Notes: generated from the letters alone by a model not told the origin. A stretch of 64,000 nucleotides of DNA from Polyangiaceae bacterium (GCA_016712345.1 JADJRH010000011.1:3658001-3722000), one strand, 5' to 3'. Shown: positions 15,689 to 25,152, counted from the first letter of the stretch. Numbers and translations are program-made.

Positions 15689-18271
15689 ATGCTCTCTTGT
15701 CGTGTTAAGGACCGCGGCGTTTTGGACTCACCTTCCCCGTCTTCGAGAGCCCTTGGAGGGCCGGTTGCACGAGCGATCACTCACGCTCTCGGCCGCGTCC
15801 TCACGTTTCAAATAACGCGGCCCTACGTGGTGCTCTTTCTGGTGGCGCTGATCACCGCGGCGAGCACTTTTGCGGCCACAAAACTCACGGTTCGAACCGG
15901 TTTTGAGTCGCTCTTGCCTGAAAATCGGAAGAGCGTTCAAGAACTCGACCGCGTGGCCGAACGAACGGCGGGCGTTTCAACGATTTTTATCGTGCTTGAG
16001 GGAGACGACAAACTCGCCCTTCGAAAAGCGGGCGACGCACTCGTTCCAGCGCTCAAACAACTCGGTCCACCGTGGGTGGGAGCCGTGGAAGACGGTGTAC
16101 ACGATGCAGTCGCCTTCATGGGGCCGCGCGCCGGGTTGTTCGCCGAGCTGAAGAGGCTTGAAAAATTGCGCGCCGATGTGGACGCTCGGTACGAGTACGA
16201 AGTCGCAAAAGCCACTGGGGCGGACCTCGGCCTTGATGATGAGAAACCCCCGGAGATCAACGGGGAAACCATCAAGAAAGAACTTGGGCTGAAAGACGAA
16301 GACACGCAGCGTTTTCCCGATGGGTATTACCAATCGCAAGACGGAAAAACGCTGATTGTTGCCATTCGTGCAGGTGTACTCAGCAGCGATTTTGACCGAG
16401 CGAACGAGGCGCTTCGGCGCGTTCGTGAGGTGATTGAAACCGTCAAGCCGGCGTCTTTTCACCCTTCCATTCGCTACGGGCTGACCGGTGATTTGGTCAT
16501 CGGTTTATCCGAGTACAAAGCCATTAACGAAGATCTGACAGAGGTGGGCCTGACGGGTACCGTGCTCCTCGTGTTGGTGGTGCTTCTCTACTACCTCCGC
16601 GTTCGGATGTTGGTGGCCATGACGCTCACCATCGGCGTCGGCGTCGCGTGGACGTTTGGCCTCACCAAACTGATGATTGGCCACTTGAACATGGCCACGG
16701 GGTTCCTGTTCACCATCGTGGCCGGCAACGGGATAAACTTCGCGATCATCTTTATGGCGCGCTACCTCGAAGCGCGCCGCGCGGGCGCCTCGACTGAAGT
16801 CGCATTGCGCATGGCCCAGCGCGAAACATGGATTCCAACGCTCACCGCCTCGCTCGCGGCGGGCGCTGCGTACGCATCGCTGATGGTCACTGAATTTCGC
16901 GGATTCAGGGATTTTGGAGCGATCGGCGGCGCGGGCATGTTCCTTTGCTGGTTGGGTACATTTGCTGTGTTGCCCTCCATCCTTGTGGTCAGCGAGCGCC
17001 TCGCACCGCTCGACAAAGAAAAAACCGGCGTGTGGGGCAAGCTTCGAAAGGCCACTGAAAAGGGCATCGCATTTGGGCGTCCCTTCGCTTTCATCGCCGA
17101 GAGCGCACCGCGCTTCATGACTGTTACGGGTGTTGTTTTGGCGATCGCGGGCGCTGTGTTAACGGTTCGCTATTTCACCGGCAACCCGATGGAATACGAC
17201 CTGAACAACTTGCAAAGTAAGCAAAGTGACCGCGCGAAAGAAGAGCAACGCCTCATCAAACTGGCCAAAGACATCACCGGCTACGTGGGCCTCGATGGAA
17301 TGGCCATTCTGGTCAACAAGCCCGAGCAGGTGGAGTCGCTCAAGGCTGAACTCGAAAAGCGCCGCGATGCGGCCGCGCCCCATTTGAAGCCGTTTCAGAG
17401 CGTCGTCACGCTCCAAGACTTCGTTCCGAAAGAGCAGGAGGCCAAGGTACCGGTGCTTCTCGCTCTCAAAGAGCGCGTGATGCGCGCCAAGAAACGCGGC
17501 CTCATCAACGACGCCGATTGGGAAAAGGTCAAAGACTTCATTCCGCCCGACGATCTCAAGCCGTTTGGAATTGCCGACCTGCCCGAGGGGATCGCTCGGC
17601 TCTTCACCGAGAAAGACGGCGTTCGCGGCCGCATTGTGTACATCACACCCACCGAGGGTGAACTCACGAGTGATGCGAAATACTTATTTCGCTGGGCCGA
17701 TTCGTTTCGAGAAACAAAGATTGCCGACGGAACAACCATCTACGGCTCGGGCCGCGCTGTGATTTATGCGGACATGTGGGCCGCCGTGATCGAAGACGTT
17801 CCGCCCGCTGTTCTCGCGTCGTTCATCGCCACGCTGCTCGTGGTTGTGCTCGCGTTTCGGGCCGGAAAACCGGCACTCATTGTGCTCGCATCGCTCCTCA
17901 TCGGCGTCTCGTGGATGACGGGATCGCTCGCGCTCGGCGGCGTCAAACTCAACTTTCTCAACTTCATCGCGCTGCCGCTCACCTTCGGAATCGGCGTCGA
18001 TTACGCGGTGAACATCATGCAGCGCTACCGTGTGGAGGGGCCGGGCAGCGCCCTTCAGGCGGTGCGATCCACCGGCGGCGCAGTGGTTCTGTGTTCGCTC
18101 ACCACGCTGCTCGGCTACCTCGCGCTGGTGCGGTCAAACAACTACGCGGTTCGCAGCATGGGCGTCGCCGCGGTGCTCGGTGAAGCCACCTGTTTGATCG
18201 GCGCTGTTCTGGTGCTCCCCGCCGCGCTCACCTGGCTTGATCAAAAGCGAACCAAGACGTCCGCTCAGTGA
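15689..18271 (+). CDS. RND-superfamily lipid exporter (MMPL/HpnN-like)
   Basis: An 860-residue protein with the RND layout: a first membrane helix, a large periplasmic loop (about residues 60-265), five or six helices including GNGINFAIIFMARYLEARR, a second loop, and a final helix block with FGIGVDYAVNIMQRY. The acidic residues in the two repeated blocks fit proton coupling. Closest in layout to MMPL proteins and the hopanoid transporter HpnN, which move lipids to the outer membrane. Divergent from plsC, convergent with the flippase-like gene. The cargo is not visible from sequence. Confidence 0.85.
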   Translation: MLSCRVKDRGVLDSPSPSSRALGGPVARAITHALGRVLTFQITRPYVVLFLVALITAASTFAATKLTVRTGFESLLPENRKSVQELDRVAERTAGVSTIFIVLEGDDKLALRKAGDALVPALKQLGPPWVGAVEDGVHDAVAFMGPRAGLFAELKRLEKLRADVDARYEYEVAKATGADLGLDDEKPPEINGETIKKELGLKDEDTQRFPDGYYQSQDGKTLIVAIRAGVLSSDFDRANEALRRVREVIETVKPASFHPSIRYGLTGDLVIGLSEYKAINEDLTEVGLTGTVLLVLVVLLYYLRVRMLVAMTLTIGVGVAWTFGLTKLMIGHLNMATGFLFTIVAGNGINFAIIFMARYLEARRAGASTEVALRMAQRETWIPTLTASLAAGAAYASLMVTEFRGFRDFGAIGGAGMFLCWLGTFAVLPSILVVSERLAPLDKEKTGVWGKLRKATEKGIAFGRPFAFIAESAPRFMTVTGVVLAIAGAVLTVRYFTGNPMEYDLNNLQSKQSDRAKEEQRLIKLAKDITGYVGLDGMAILVNKPEQVESLKAELEKRRDAAAPHLKPFQSVVTLQDFVPKEQEAKVPVLLALKERVMRAKKRGLINDADWEKVKDFIPPDDLKPFGIADLPEGIARLFTEKDGVRGRIVYITPTEGELTSDAKYLFRWADSFRETKIADGTTIYGSGRAVIYADMWAAVIEDVPPAVLASFIATLLVVVLAFRAGKPALIVLASLLIGVSWMTGSLALGGVKLNFLNFIALPLTFGIGVDYAVNIMQRYRVEGPGSALQAVRSTGGAVVLCSLTTLLGYLALVRSNNYAVRSMGVAAVLGEATCLIGAVLVLPAALTWLDQKRTKTSAQ

Positions 18272-18358
18272 ACGCGCGAAGTGTACACACGCTGACTGTA
18301 TATGCTCATGTTGGCGAGGGCCAAACGCCCTTCCATTTGAACTGAAATGACGTACACG

Positions 18359-18376
18359 CGTTTGTGTACACAAACG
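18359..18376. repeat. Perfect 18-bp palindrome containing GTGTACAC
   Basis: CGTTTGTGTACACAAACG is its own reverse complement. It lies between the convergent RND and flippase-like genes, a few bases beyond the end of the latter, and contains the octamer iterated through this genome. Confidence 0.8.
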
Positions 18377-18387
18377 TTGTTGCGTAC

Positions 18388-19410
18388 TCAAGCGTCGTTC
18401 GGAGCTTTGCTTTCGCCTGCCGGGGCTTTGTCAGCTTTCCAAAGGGCCGTGGCAACAAGGCTCGCCCCGGCCAGCGAAAACTGAGCAATGCGCGCGATCA
18501 GGGCGATGCTCACAGCCCGCGCCGGGTCGTTCCCCAGGCCCAAAGCGTCGGCGAAAATGCGATAGGCCGCTTCGTGAAAGCCCACTTGATTGGGCACCAT
18601 GTCGCCGAGCATGGCCCCCACAAGGTGAATGCCCTGCGTCACGAGACCGCTCGAAAGCGTGAGTTTGCCGCCCACCGAGTGAAGGATCACCGCGTATTGG
18701 ATCATCTGCAAAAAGCGGCCAAAGAAGCACATTGCAATCGCTTTGTACGGAATCGCGGGCATCTCCCGGAGCGCTTCATCAAACGCCGGCCCCCAATGCA
18801 CCATCGATCGAAAACGCTTGCCGAGAAAGCCGCCGACCTTTGCGGTGCGCGTCACGATCAGAATTCCGAGGCCCAAAAATGCGGTTCCAGCCGCGTTTGC
18901 GAGAACGGCGATCGACAGCTTGTCGCCGGCGCCGACAACCATCGCAATCGCAATAAAGCAGGGGATCGAGATGAGCGCGTTCGCAAACAATGTGACGCCG
19001 TTGATGCGAGCCGCCGCGGCCCCTGCGCGCGCACCGCCCACGTGAGGCGCCAAAATCGCAGCGCGCGCCACTTCACCCCCCGGTCGCCCGGCGGGCAAAA
19101 GCACCATGATTCCGTACGCAACAAGCGCCGAGCGAAGGTAGAGCTTGGCCGGCGCATCCCGACCGTGCCCTCCCAACATCGCGCGCACGGCAAACGTGTC
19201 CATGGAGATCCACGCCGCTTCAAGCACGATGATGATCGGCAGGTGAGCGCCGGCACCGAGCACCGTGGCCCACACTTTCGCGGGCCCCGTTTCACGAATG
19301 AGCAACGTGACGGCCACCACACCAAGCGCCAATAACAGCCATTTTCCGTGACGTTTTAGCCACGGAAGCACGCCGCGCGGCTTGGGCTCCGTCGGGTTCA
19401 ATGCGTACAC
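18388..19410 (-). CDS. AglD/MprF-like membrane protein (lysylphosphatidylglycerol synthase TM region)
   Basis: A 340-residue polytopic protein with about eight hydrophobic segments, resembling the UPF0104 / LPG_synthase_TM family that includes the flippase half of MprF. Recognisable parts are LEAAWISMDTFAVRAML near residue 50, LLPAGRPGGEVARA and a later MVPNQVGFHEAAYR. It probably moves or senses a lipid-linked head group. The start is GTG at 19410, inside the first of three copies of a repeat. The DegT aminotransferase gene ends 72 bp upstream on the same strand, so an operon with it is likely. Confidence 0.75.
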   Translation of the reverse strand: MYALNPTEPKPRGVLPWLKRHGKWLLLALGVVAVTLLIRETGPAKVWATVLGAGAHLPIIIVLEAAWISMDTFAVRAMLGGHGRDAPAKLYLRSALVAYGIMVLLPAGRPGGEVARAAILAPHVGGARAGAAAARINGVTLFANALISIPCFIAIAMVVGAGDKLSIAVLANAAGTAFLGLGILIVTRTAKVGGFLGKRFRSMVHWGPAFDEALREMPAIPYKAIAMCFFGRFLQMIQYAVILHSVGGKLTLSSGLVTQGIHLVGAMLGDMVPNQVGFHEAAYRIFADALGLGNDPARAVSIALIARIAQFSLAGASLVATALWKADKAPAGESKAPNDA

Positions 19411-19479
19411 TCCGTCATTGGTCCGCCGGGTTGTAATGCGTACACTTTGTGAGTGGGCGACCGGGTCAATGCGTACACT
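19391..19479. repeat. Three copies of a 33-35 bp repeat with core ATGCGTACACT
   Basis: The core ATGCGTACACT starts at 19401, 19436 and 19469, each preceded by a GGGT-rich stretch (roughly CGGGTTCA). The first copy overlaps the GTG start of the flippase-like gene and the last abuts the aminotransferase stop. Spaced direct repeats here could be operator sites or a small tandem array. Confidence 0.7.
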
Positions 19480-19482
19480 TGG

Positions 19483-20814
19483 TTATTGAGCGACGGCACG
19501 CGCGAGATCGCCGCGGTGGTGCCACACTTTTTGAATCGCCTGGATCGTCTTGCCAACCACATGTTCGTTTTGCGCGATAAGTGGGCACGACTGCGAGAAA
19601 AGAATGACCGAACCGTCGAGCAGCCGACGCGTGGCCTCGTATTTCATCGCGTAGTTTTTCCGGGCAAACTGCATGGCTTCCGCACCGCCCGCCGACCACG
19701 GCGAGTTGCGACCAAACCCTTCCATCTTTTGAAACACAGCGTGCTCCGGGACCGGCGCGTTTTGCCAAAGAACCACCTCCACGCCTTCAGCGCGCAGGGC
19801 TTTGATAAACCCATCCCGAAACGCCGTTGTGGACATGGGTACACCGGCCGCTTTTGGATCGAGCCACAGCCGAACCTTGTGGTGTACACTTGTTCGATCT
19901 GAGCCGATCGCCTGCATTTTTAGGCCGGGCAGCTCCGAAAGCGCGTGTGACATTTTTTGAAAGTGTGTTTGCGCGCGCGAGGTCAACTCCGGCAAGCGAG
20001 CGAGCTGCGTTCGCGCAAAGGCTGCCATCATTTCGTTGCCGCGGTACATCGACCCAATGCGAAGCGACTCCAGCCCGCGGTGACCGTCGAGCGGCCGAAC
20101 AAGGTCGAAATGCCGCGCATCGTCGGCAATCACGTCCTGCCCAAAGTTACGCAGTCGAATGGCCTGCTCCGCGATCGCGTCGTCGTTGGTCACGAACACG
20201 CCGCCTTCACCCGCCGAGAGATTTTTGCTCGACTGAAGCGAAAATCCGCCCGCCGCAAAAAGCGCTCCCACCGGTTTGCCTTGGTACGTTGCGCCGTGCG
20301 CCTGCGCCGCATCTTCAAGAAGAAGCAGGTTGTGCTTCTTCGCAATCGCCGAAAGCGCATTCAGGTCCGCCGGGCAACCGTGAACGTGAACCGGCATGAT
20401 CGCTCGCGTTCGCGGCGAGATCGCGGCTTCCACGCTCGCCGGGTCAATCAGGCCTGTGTACTCATCCACATCCGCAAAAATCGGAATGGCGCCCTCCTGC
20501 AAACACGCAAACGCTGTGGCGATGAATGTGTACGCAGGCACAATCACTTCATCCCCCGCGCCGATCCCCGCGGCGGCCACCGCGAGTTGAAGCGCGCTCG
20601 TTCCGCAGTGGGTTAAAAGCGCGTGTTTGGCGCCGACATACTTTGCAAAATCGGCTTCAAAAGCGCGGGTTGCCGGTGCGTACATTCCCGAGAGAAGGCC
20701 ACGGTCAAGCACCTCCATCACAGCGGCTTTGTCTTCCGCGGTTACCTGGGGCCATCGTCCGTGATCTTCAGAACGCAAGAGCGGCGATCCGCCGAACAGT
20801 GCAAGCTTGTCCAT
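19483..20814 (-). CDS. DegT/DnrJ/EryC1/StrS-family PLP aminotransferase
   Basis: A sugar- or cyclitol-type aminotransferase of 443 residues. The N-terminal LALFGGSPLLRSE, THCGTSALQLA, VPAYTFIATA, LLEDAAQAHGA and FSLQSSKNLSAGEGG (cofactor lysine near residue 200) are all present. The opening sequence and length resemble scyllo-inosose and AHBA-type members rather than short sugar-nucleotide enzymes. The ATG at 20814 is preferred over the upstream one for its GAGG ribosome-binding site. The gene lies 163 bp after the inositol-phosphate synthase, suggesting it acts on a cyclitol ketone. Exact substrate is inference. Confidence 0.85.
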   Translation of the reverse strand: MDKLALFGGSPLLRSEDHGRWPQVTAEDKAAVMEVLDRGLLSGMYAPATRAFEADFAKYVGAKHALLTHCGTSALQLAVAAAGIGAGDEVIVPAYTFIATAFACLQEGAIPIFADVDEYTGLIDPASVEAAISPRTRAIMPVHVHGCPADLNALSAIAKKHNLLLLEDAAQAHGATYQGKPVGALFAAGGFSLQSSKNLSAGEGGVFVTNDDAIAEQAIRLRNFGQDVIADDARHFDLVRPLDGHRGLESLRIGSMYRGNEMMAAFARTQLARLPELTSRAQTHFQKMSHALSELPGLKMQAIGSDRTSVHHKVRLWLDPKAAGVPMSTTAFRDGFIKALRAEGVEVVLWQNAPVPEHAVFQKMEGFGRNSPWSAGGAEAMQFARKNYAMKYEATRRLLDGSVILFSQSCPLIAQNEHVVGKTIQAIQKVWHHRGDLARAVAQ

Positions 20815-20977
20815 GAGAGGGATCCTCAACAAAGTCTTGGTTTGAAGGCGATCCGACAAACAATCGGACCAAACTCCACCGTCGGCCTATGCACACAACG
20901 CGCCGCGGACGAGCGCGCTCAGTAGAAAAATATCAGCCACCGAGGCGATCATCCGCGTGCGTGCCGAGTGCAGTTGC

Positions 20978-22195
20978 TCACTTCGCGGTTTTGGACGACT
21001 TGGCAGCAACCCAATCGAGAAGCAGTTTTTCCTGCCTGAAAAGGTCGTGCACCGGCGTTTCACCGGGCGAGGCGTACGGCGACTTAAAGTACACCGACAG
21101 CTGACGCTGAATGCCTTTTTCGCCCACCTTTTTGGCTTCATCGAGGAGACGAATCAGGTCGATCACGAGCGGCGCGGCGAGCACCGAGTCTTGGCAGAGA
21201 AAGTTGATCTTCATCTGCATGGGTACACCGCCGAAGCCCACGAGATCGATATTGTCCCAGGCTTCTTTCGCGTCACCGCGCGGCTTGTAATAGTGAATGT
21301 GTACCTGATGGTTTTCTACGTGGTAGCCCACGATCGAATCCAAAACGCTCGCTTTTGAAAGCACTTTGGTCTTGTTCGACGACGGCGAGTCGAGAACCAA
21401 ACCGTCGTTGTTGCCCAAGAAGTTAATTGAGTACCAACCGTGCACCTTGAGCTGACGCACGCGGAACATTGCCGCGAGAGCCGTCTTGAGGAGCGTTTGG
21501 CCCGTCTTGCCATCCATACCTGCGTACGGAACGCCGTGTTGCTCGGCGAGCTTTGCGAGGGCGGGAATGTTGGAGAGGCTCGGCGCGAAGTTCGCGTGCG
21601 GGAAGCCACATTTGATGGCCGCGTAGAAGTAACGCATCGCCGGAGCGATCGCCGGATCGTTCTTGTCGAGACCCTCTTCAAACGCTTCAGGTGTAGTGTG
21701 TACCTTTTGCAGCTCCATGTACTTTTCAGTCGAGGCCAGGTTCACCATCACGACGTTGTCGAGGTTGTGGTCCTTCTGGAACTTTTTCAGGTCGTTCATG
21801 ATGTGCTCGACCTGAGCGCGCATTCCATTGACAGTGACGATGTTGTCGCCGCGCAAATTGACCGCATATTCCTGTGAGAATACGGCGGGCCACGGCTTGG
21901 CATTTTCAAGCGTTGGGCGAATGGCGTCGAGTTTTTCTTTGGGCAACACCTGATGTGTCAGGGTTGCTTCGTACAAGTTCGGAAACTGGAGATCCCAGCC
22001 GCCGAACACCAAATCCTCCAGCGGTGCGTAGTCAAACGCCTCGCTGATCGGACTCTCACCGGCAACATCGCTCTTCTCGGTGAGCATGCCGATGCGGGGG
22101 GTCAGGCCACGGACCATGAGTTCCGTTCCCGCGATGACCGTGGAAGATACGGCGCCGTTGACGCCGATGATCGCTACACCGAGTTTCTTTCCCAT
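20978..22195 (-). CDS. ino1: myo-Inositol-1-phosphate synthase
   Basis: Converts glucose 6-phosphate to 1L-myo-inositol 1-phosphate with bound NAD. The 405-residue protein is of prokaryotic size (the yeast enzyme is about 530). It has the Rossmann start VAIIGVNGAVSSTV, VNLASTE, the catalytic-region AGMDGKTGQTLLKT, SINFLGNNDGLVL and the family DNIDLVGFGGVPMQMKINF. It is 67 bp downstream of the GH3 gene on the same strand. In bacteria the product feeds phosphatidylinositol, mycothiol, inositol solutes or aminocyclitols. The neighbours favour a lipid or aminocyclitol use. Confidence 0.95.
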   Translation of the reverse strand: MGKKLGVAIIGVNGAVSSTVIAGTELMVRGLTPRIGMLTEKSDVAGESPISEAFDYAPLEDLVFGGWDLQFPNLYEATLTHQVLPKEKLDAIRPTLENAKPWPAVFSQEYAVNLRGDNIVTVNGMRAQVEHIMNDLKKFQKDHNLDNVVMVNLASTEKYMELQKVHTTPEAFEEGLDKNDPAIAPAMRYFYAAIKCGFPHANFAPSLSNIPALAKLAEQHGVPYAGMDGKTGQTLLKTALAAMFRVRQLKVHGWYSINFLGNNDGLVLDSPSSNKTKVLSKASVLDSIVGYHVENHQVHIHYYKPRGDAKEAWDNIDLVGFGGVPMQMKINFLCQDSVLAAPLVIDLIRLLDEAKKVGEKGIQRQLSVYFKSPYASPGETPVHDLFRQEKLLLDWVAAKSSKTAK

Positions 22196-22262
22196 TGTCG
22201 CTGCTCGCAGTTTGCTTCTTTTGAGTGAGTGTCATTTGAGCGCCGAACAGCGCCCGTCCAAT

Positions 22263-23876
22263 TCAAATGGCAAACGAACGCAGAAGACTCTTGCGCTCGT
22301 CGTCCAAAATTCGAGGAAACTTTGTCTGTACGCTCGTCATGCCACTCTCCTTCATAAAGCGCTGAACGCTGCCCGAAGGCAGGCTCACCACCGTAGGCGC
22401 GAGAATGGCTGTGTCGTTCGCTCGGTGCTCGCGATAAACCCGGTTTTGCTCGCACAATCCCGCGTCAAACGCTTCACCAAACCCTTTTAAGTCAGCCGGT
22501 TCTCCACCCGGCAAAAATTCTACGAAAAGCACGTAACGGCTCTTCGACCCAGAAACGCCCACGTCCGCGGCACACCCAAAATCAAACGTGGTCGCCGGAT
22601 GTTTTTTCACCGCATGATCCACGGCGCGCTCAATTTCCACGTGCGTTGTGAGTTCCTGCGTTGTGGACAAACACCCCGAGAGCCGCCCTGCAAACTCCAT
22701 GCGATGTGGGTGTACACTCGGAAATCGCACAATATCGCCCAGTTTGTAGGCATAAAGGCCCGAGGGTGTTGTCACCACAATCGCGTAGAGCTTGTCTTTC
22801 TCAACGCCCCAAAGAGGCACGCGCGTTGGATTTGATTTGTCGTGCTCCTCCAGCGGAACGAACTCAAAAAACACGCCGCGATCCGGGATCATCAACATCC
22901 CCCGCTCGCCGCTCAAATCACCGGCCGCGTAAATGCCACCTTCGGTCGCGTTGTACGTGTCGATCAGCGAAAAGCCGTCGTGTCCCATGCGACTGCGAAT
23001 CACAGGCATGTACGGATCGGCGCTCACGCCCCCGCCCATTAAAATCGTGAGATTGGGCCACAATTCGCCCACGGTGGAGATGTTTCGACCACGCTTTTTC
23101 GCCGCGGCAATCAGCTTGTCGAACAGAAGCGAAAACCAACACGTGGTCCCGGCAACCGCTCGAACATCGTAATCCATGCACTCTTCGGCAATGCGTTCGA
23201 GCTTTTTGTCGTAGTCCGTCATCTCCCGCGTGGCTCGACTCGGGAGCCACACGGGCCTTGAAATCAAGGGTTTCTTTGCCGCCATGAACGCCGGATTGTA
23301 CGATACAAAACTCGGACCCGGCGGCTTCATCGTGGTGGGCGGCAGCAGGCCCAATGTGTACCCACTCAAAAACGTGTCATCGTTTTTGGCTGCCAAATAC
23401 CTAAAAACGCCGTCGATCGCGCTCCCCTGCTGAAACTTGATCTGCGTTTGACCAATGGGCAAAAACTTGGATTTGCCCTTGGTCGACGACCCCGACGAGT
23501 TTCCGAAATACCGAATTTGCTCCGGCACGAGCACGTTCTTTTCGCCCTTCATCATCCGTTCGATCGAAGGCCAGAACGAGTCGTAGTCACCCACCGGAAC
23601 GTTCCGCTGAAAGTCTTCGTACGTGCGAATTGAACCGAAGCCGTACGTCCGCCCAAACTCGGTGTCTTTTGAATGCTCAACAAACTTTCGCAGATGTTTC
23701 ATCTGCGCGGCTTCCACATTCTTGAGCGCCCGATCCCACAGAAGCACGCGCGCTTTTGCCGCTAAAAGAAAGCCTTTTCCGATCACCTGTGGAATCACAG
23801 TGCCGCGCAACGGAGGTGCGCCCGCGGGCCGCGTTGGGGCCACGTTCACGTTTGCGTTGTGGGGCACAGAGTTCAT
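22263..23876 (-). CDS. GH3-family acyl-acid amido synthetase
   Basis: A 537-residue adenylating enzyme of the GH3 family, known in plants for joining jasmonate or auxin to amino acids. The nucleotide-binding motif YFGNSSGSSTKGKSKFLP lies near residue 105, with SYNATEGGIYAA and a later YAYKLGDIVRFP matching the family P-loop, motif II and motif III regions. Bacterial members are found scattered in Myxococcota, Bacteroidota and others and are mostly uncharacterised. It heads the GH3 - ino1 - aminotransferase - flippase set on the minus strand. An amide linkage between an acid and an amine is the expected product; the partners are unknown. Confidence 0.88.
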   Translation of the reverse strand: MNSVPHNANVNVAPTRPAGAPPLRGTVIPQVIGKGFLLAAKARVLLWDRALKNVEAAQMKHLRKFVEHSKDTEFGRTYGFGSIRTYEDFQRNVPVGDYDSFWPSIERMMKGEKNVLVPEQIRYFGNSSGSSTKGKSKFLPIGQTQIKFQQGSAIDGVFRYLAAKNDDTFLSGYTLGLLPPTTMKPPGPSFVSYNPAFMAAKKPLISRPVWLPSRATREMTDYDKKLERIAEECMDYDVRAVAGTTCWFSLLFDKLIAAAKKRGRNISTVGELWPNLTILMGGGVSADPYMPVIRSRMGHDGFSLIDTYNATEGGIYAAGDLSGERGMLMIPDRGVFFEFVPLEEHDKSNPTRVPLWGVEKDKLYAIVVTTPSGLYAYKLGDIVRFPSVHPHRMEFAGRLSGCLSTTQELTTHVEIERAVDHAVKKHPATTFDFGCAADVGVSGSKSRYVLFVEFLPGGEPADLKGFGEAFDAGLCEQNRVYREHRANDTAILAPTVVSLPSGSVQRFMKESGMTSVQTKFPRILDDERKSLLRSFAI

Positions 23877-24277
23877 TGAGCGCGTCCTTCTAGTCGCGGA
23901 GGTTCAAAGAGGCCAAGCACCAAGTAAGGTTTTTTCGCGTCATGCGATCACGAATCGCGCCACGAAAGACTTGAGCAAAACTCCGCCCGCTTACTTCAAG
24001 ATCTCGTCGCGAATCAAGCTTCGCGGTGTGCAATTCTCCGCACAGCATTCAAGCGTTCTCGCACTTCTTTCGCGCGGTGCTCCCTCACGGTTGCCCACCC
24101 CGGTCGCTTCGCGCCCCGCCCCTCCCAAATGCGGACGCTCGCACGCTCGCGCCGCATGGGCGGGGCCCGTTGTTGGACGGTCCGGCGGTGTCCAGCGGAC
24201 GGTCCAACCCATGCGTACACAACGCGCGGTATCGCAACGCGCAACAGCGCAACACCCGTGGCGCAGCCGTAGCCTTA

Positions 24278-24350
24278 CCAACCTTGCGCCTGCCAACCTT
24301 ACCCCCTACCAACCTTACCTCTATCAACCTTACCCTTACCAACGTGACCC
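24278..24350. repeat. Five imperfect 15-bp direct repeats (CAACCTTACC)
   Basis: CAACCTT recurs at 24279, 24294, 24310 and 24325, with a diverged copy at 24340, spacings 15-16 bp. It lies in the 559-bp spacer 23877-24435 between divergent GH3 and AcpH-like genes. I see no convincing gene in that spacer. It also holds two GGACGGTCC copies near 24176 and 24201. The array could bind a regulator or be a simple tandem expansion. Confidence 0.75.
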
Positions 24351-24435
24351 CCACCCGACAACCCGCCGGCGTCTATACTCCCTACCCGCCCATTTGACGC
24401 AATTTCGTGGGGGGTGCACTATTGAGCCCTCTCGC

Positions 24436-25140
24436 GTGAACTTTCTACTGCACCGTCACCTGGCGCACAGGTTCTTTCAAAGTGCCGCCGCAGGCATCGG
24501 CGCCATGTTGCCCGATCTGTGGCGCATGGCCGATAAACGCGTTCGGCCGGCGCTCAACCAACATGACGCTTGGAGGGCGCTCGGCGACACCGACGATGTC
24601 ACGCGCGATGTGATGCGAGGCATCGAACACCATCTGGAGGCCGACTTGTGGTTTCACGAGCACGATGTGTTTGTGAGCGGTGAACGGGCCACCGCGGCGG
24701 CCCTTAGGGAAGCAAAAACAACTGCCAAGAAGCTCGTTTTGTTCGCTCATCCTCTTTGGGAAATGTGCCTCGACGGCGCGCTCGTTCGTACCCTCGGCGC
24801 TGAAACCGTTCGAAGCGAAGTAGCGCTCGGCTTTGAAAAAGCCTTCGACGCGGCGCACGCCGCGCTCGTTGCACACCACTTCGCACTGGTAGATGAAAGC
24901 GAAGAGTACAAATCCGAAACGCAGTATCGAATGCGTTGGTTTGCGGATGAACTCTCCGCAGGCCCTTGGATTGCAGGGTATGCGAAACCTGAAGGGCTTG
25001 TTCGCGCCCTCACCGGTATGCGTCGGCGGTTCTCACTTCCACCTTTTTTGGAAGATGAACGTGAGCGCCTGATCACCGCCGTGGCAGGGCTCGCAACATT
25101 GGCCGACGGCGCGTTGCAAACAATCTTGGCCACCCGATAG
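24436..25140 (+). CDS. Acyl-carrier-protein phosphodiesterase-like protein (COG3124)
   Basis: A 234-residue protein starting at GTG 24436 with NFLLHRHLAHRF, GAMLPDLWRMADKRVRP and RGIEHHLEADLWFHEHDVF. This pattern of early His/Asp residues recalls the AcpH/COG3124 family, which removes phosphopantetheine from acyl carrier protein through an HD-like metal site. The match is partial and the sequence is divergent, so a hydrolase of related fold is a safer reading. It stands alone downstream of the 15-bp repeat array. An upstream extension of this frame to 23623 is not supported by coding signals. Confidence 0.6.
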   Translation: MNFLLHRHLAHRFFQSAAAGIGAMLPDLWRMADKRVRPALNQHDAWRALGDTDDVTRDVMRGIEHHLEADLWFHEHDVFVSGERATAAALREAKTTAKKLVLFAHPLWEMCLDGALVRTLGAETVRSEVALGFEKAFDAAHAALVAHHFALVDESEEYKSETQYRMRWFADELSAGPWIAGYAKPEGLVRALTGMRRRFSLPPFLEDERERLITAVAGLATLADGALQTILATR

Positions 25141-25152
25141 CCTCAGCCCGTT

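Noticed and set aside
23623..24435. Upstream extension of the AcpH-like frame, encoding Pro/Tyr/Gln repeats
   Set aside because: It runs antisense over the GH3 start and through the 15-bp repeat array; codon use is unlike the real gene and a GTG start at 24436 fits the family.
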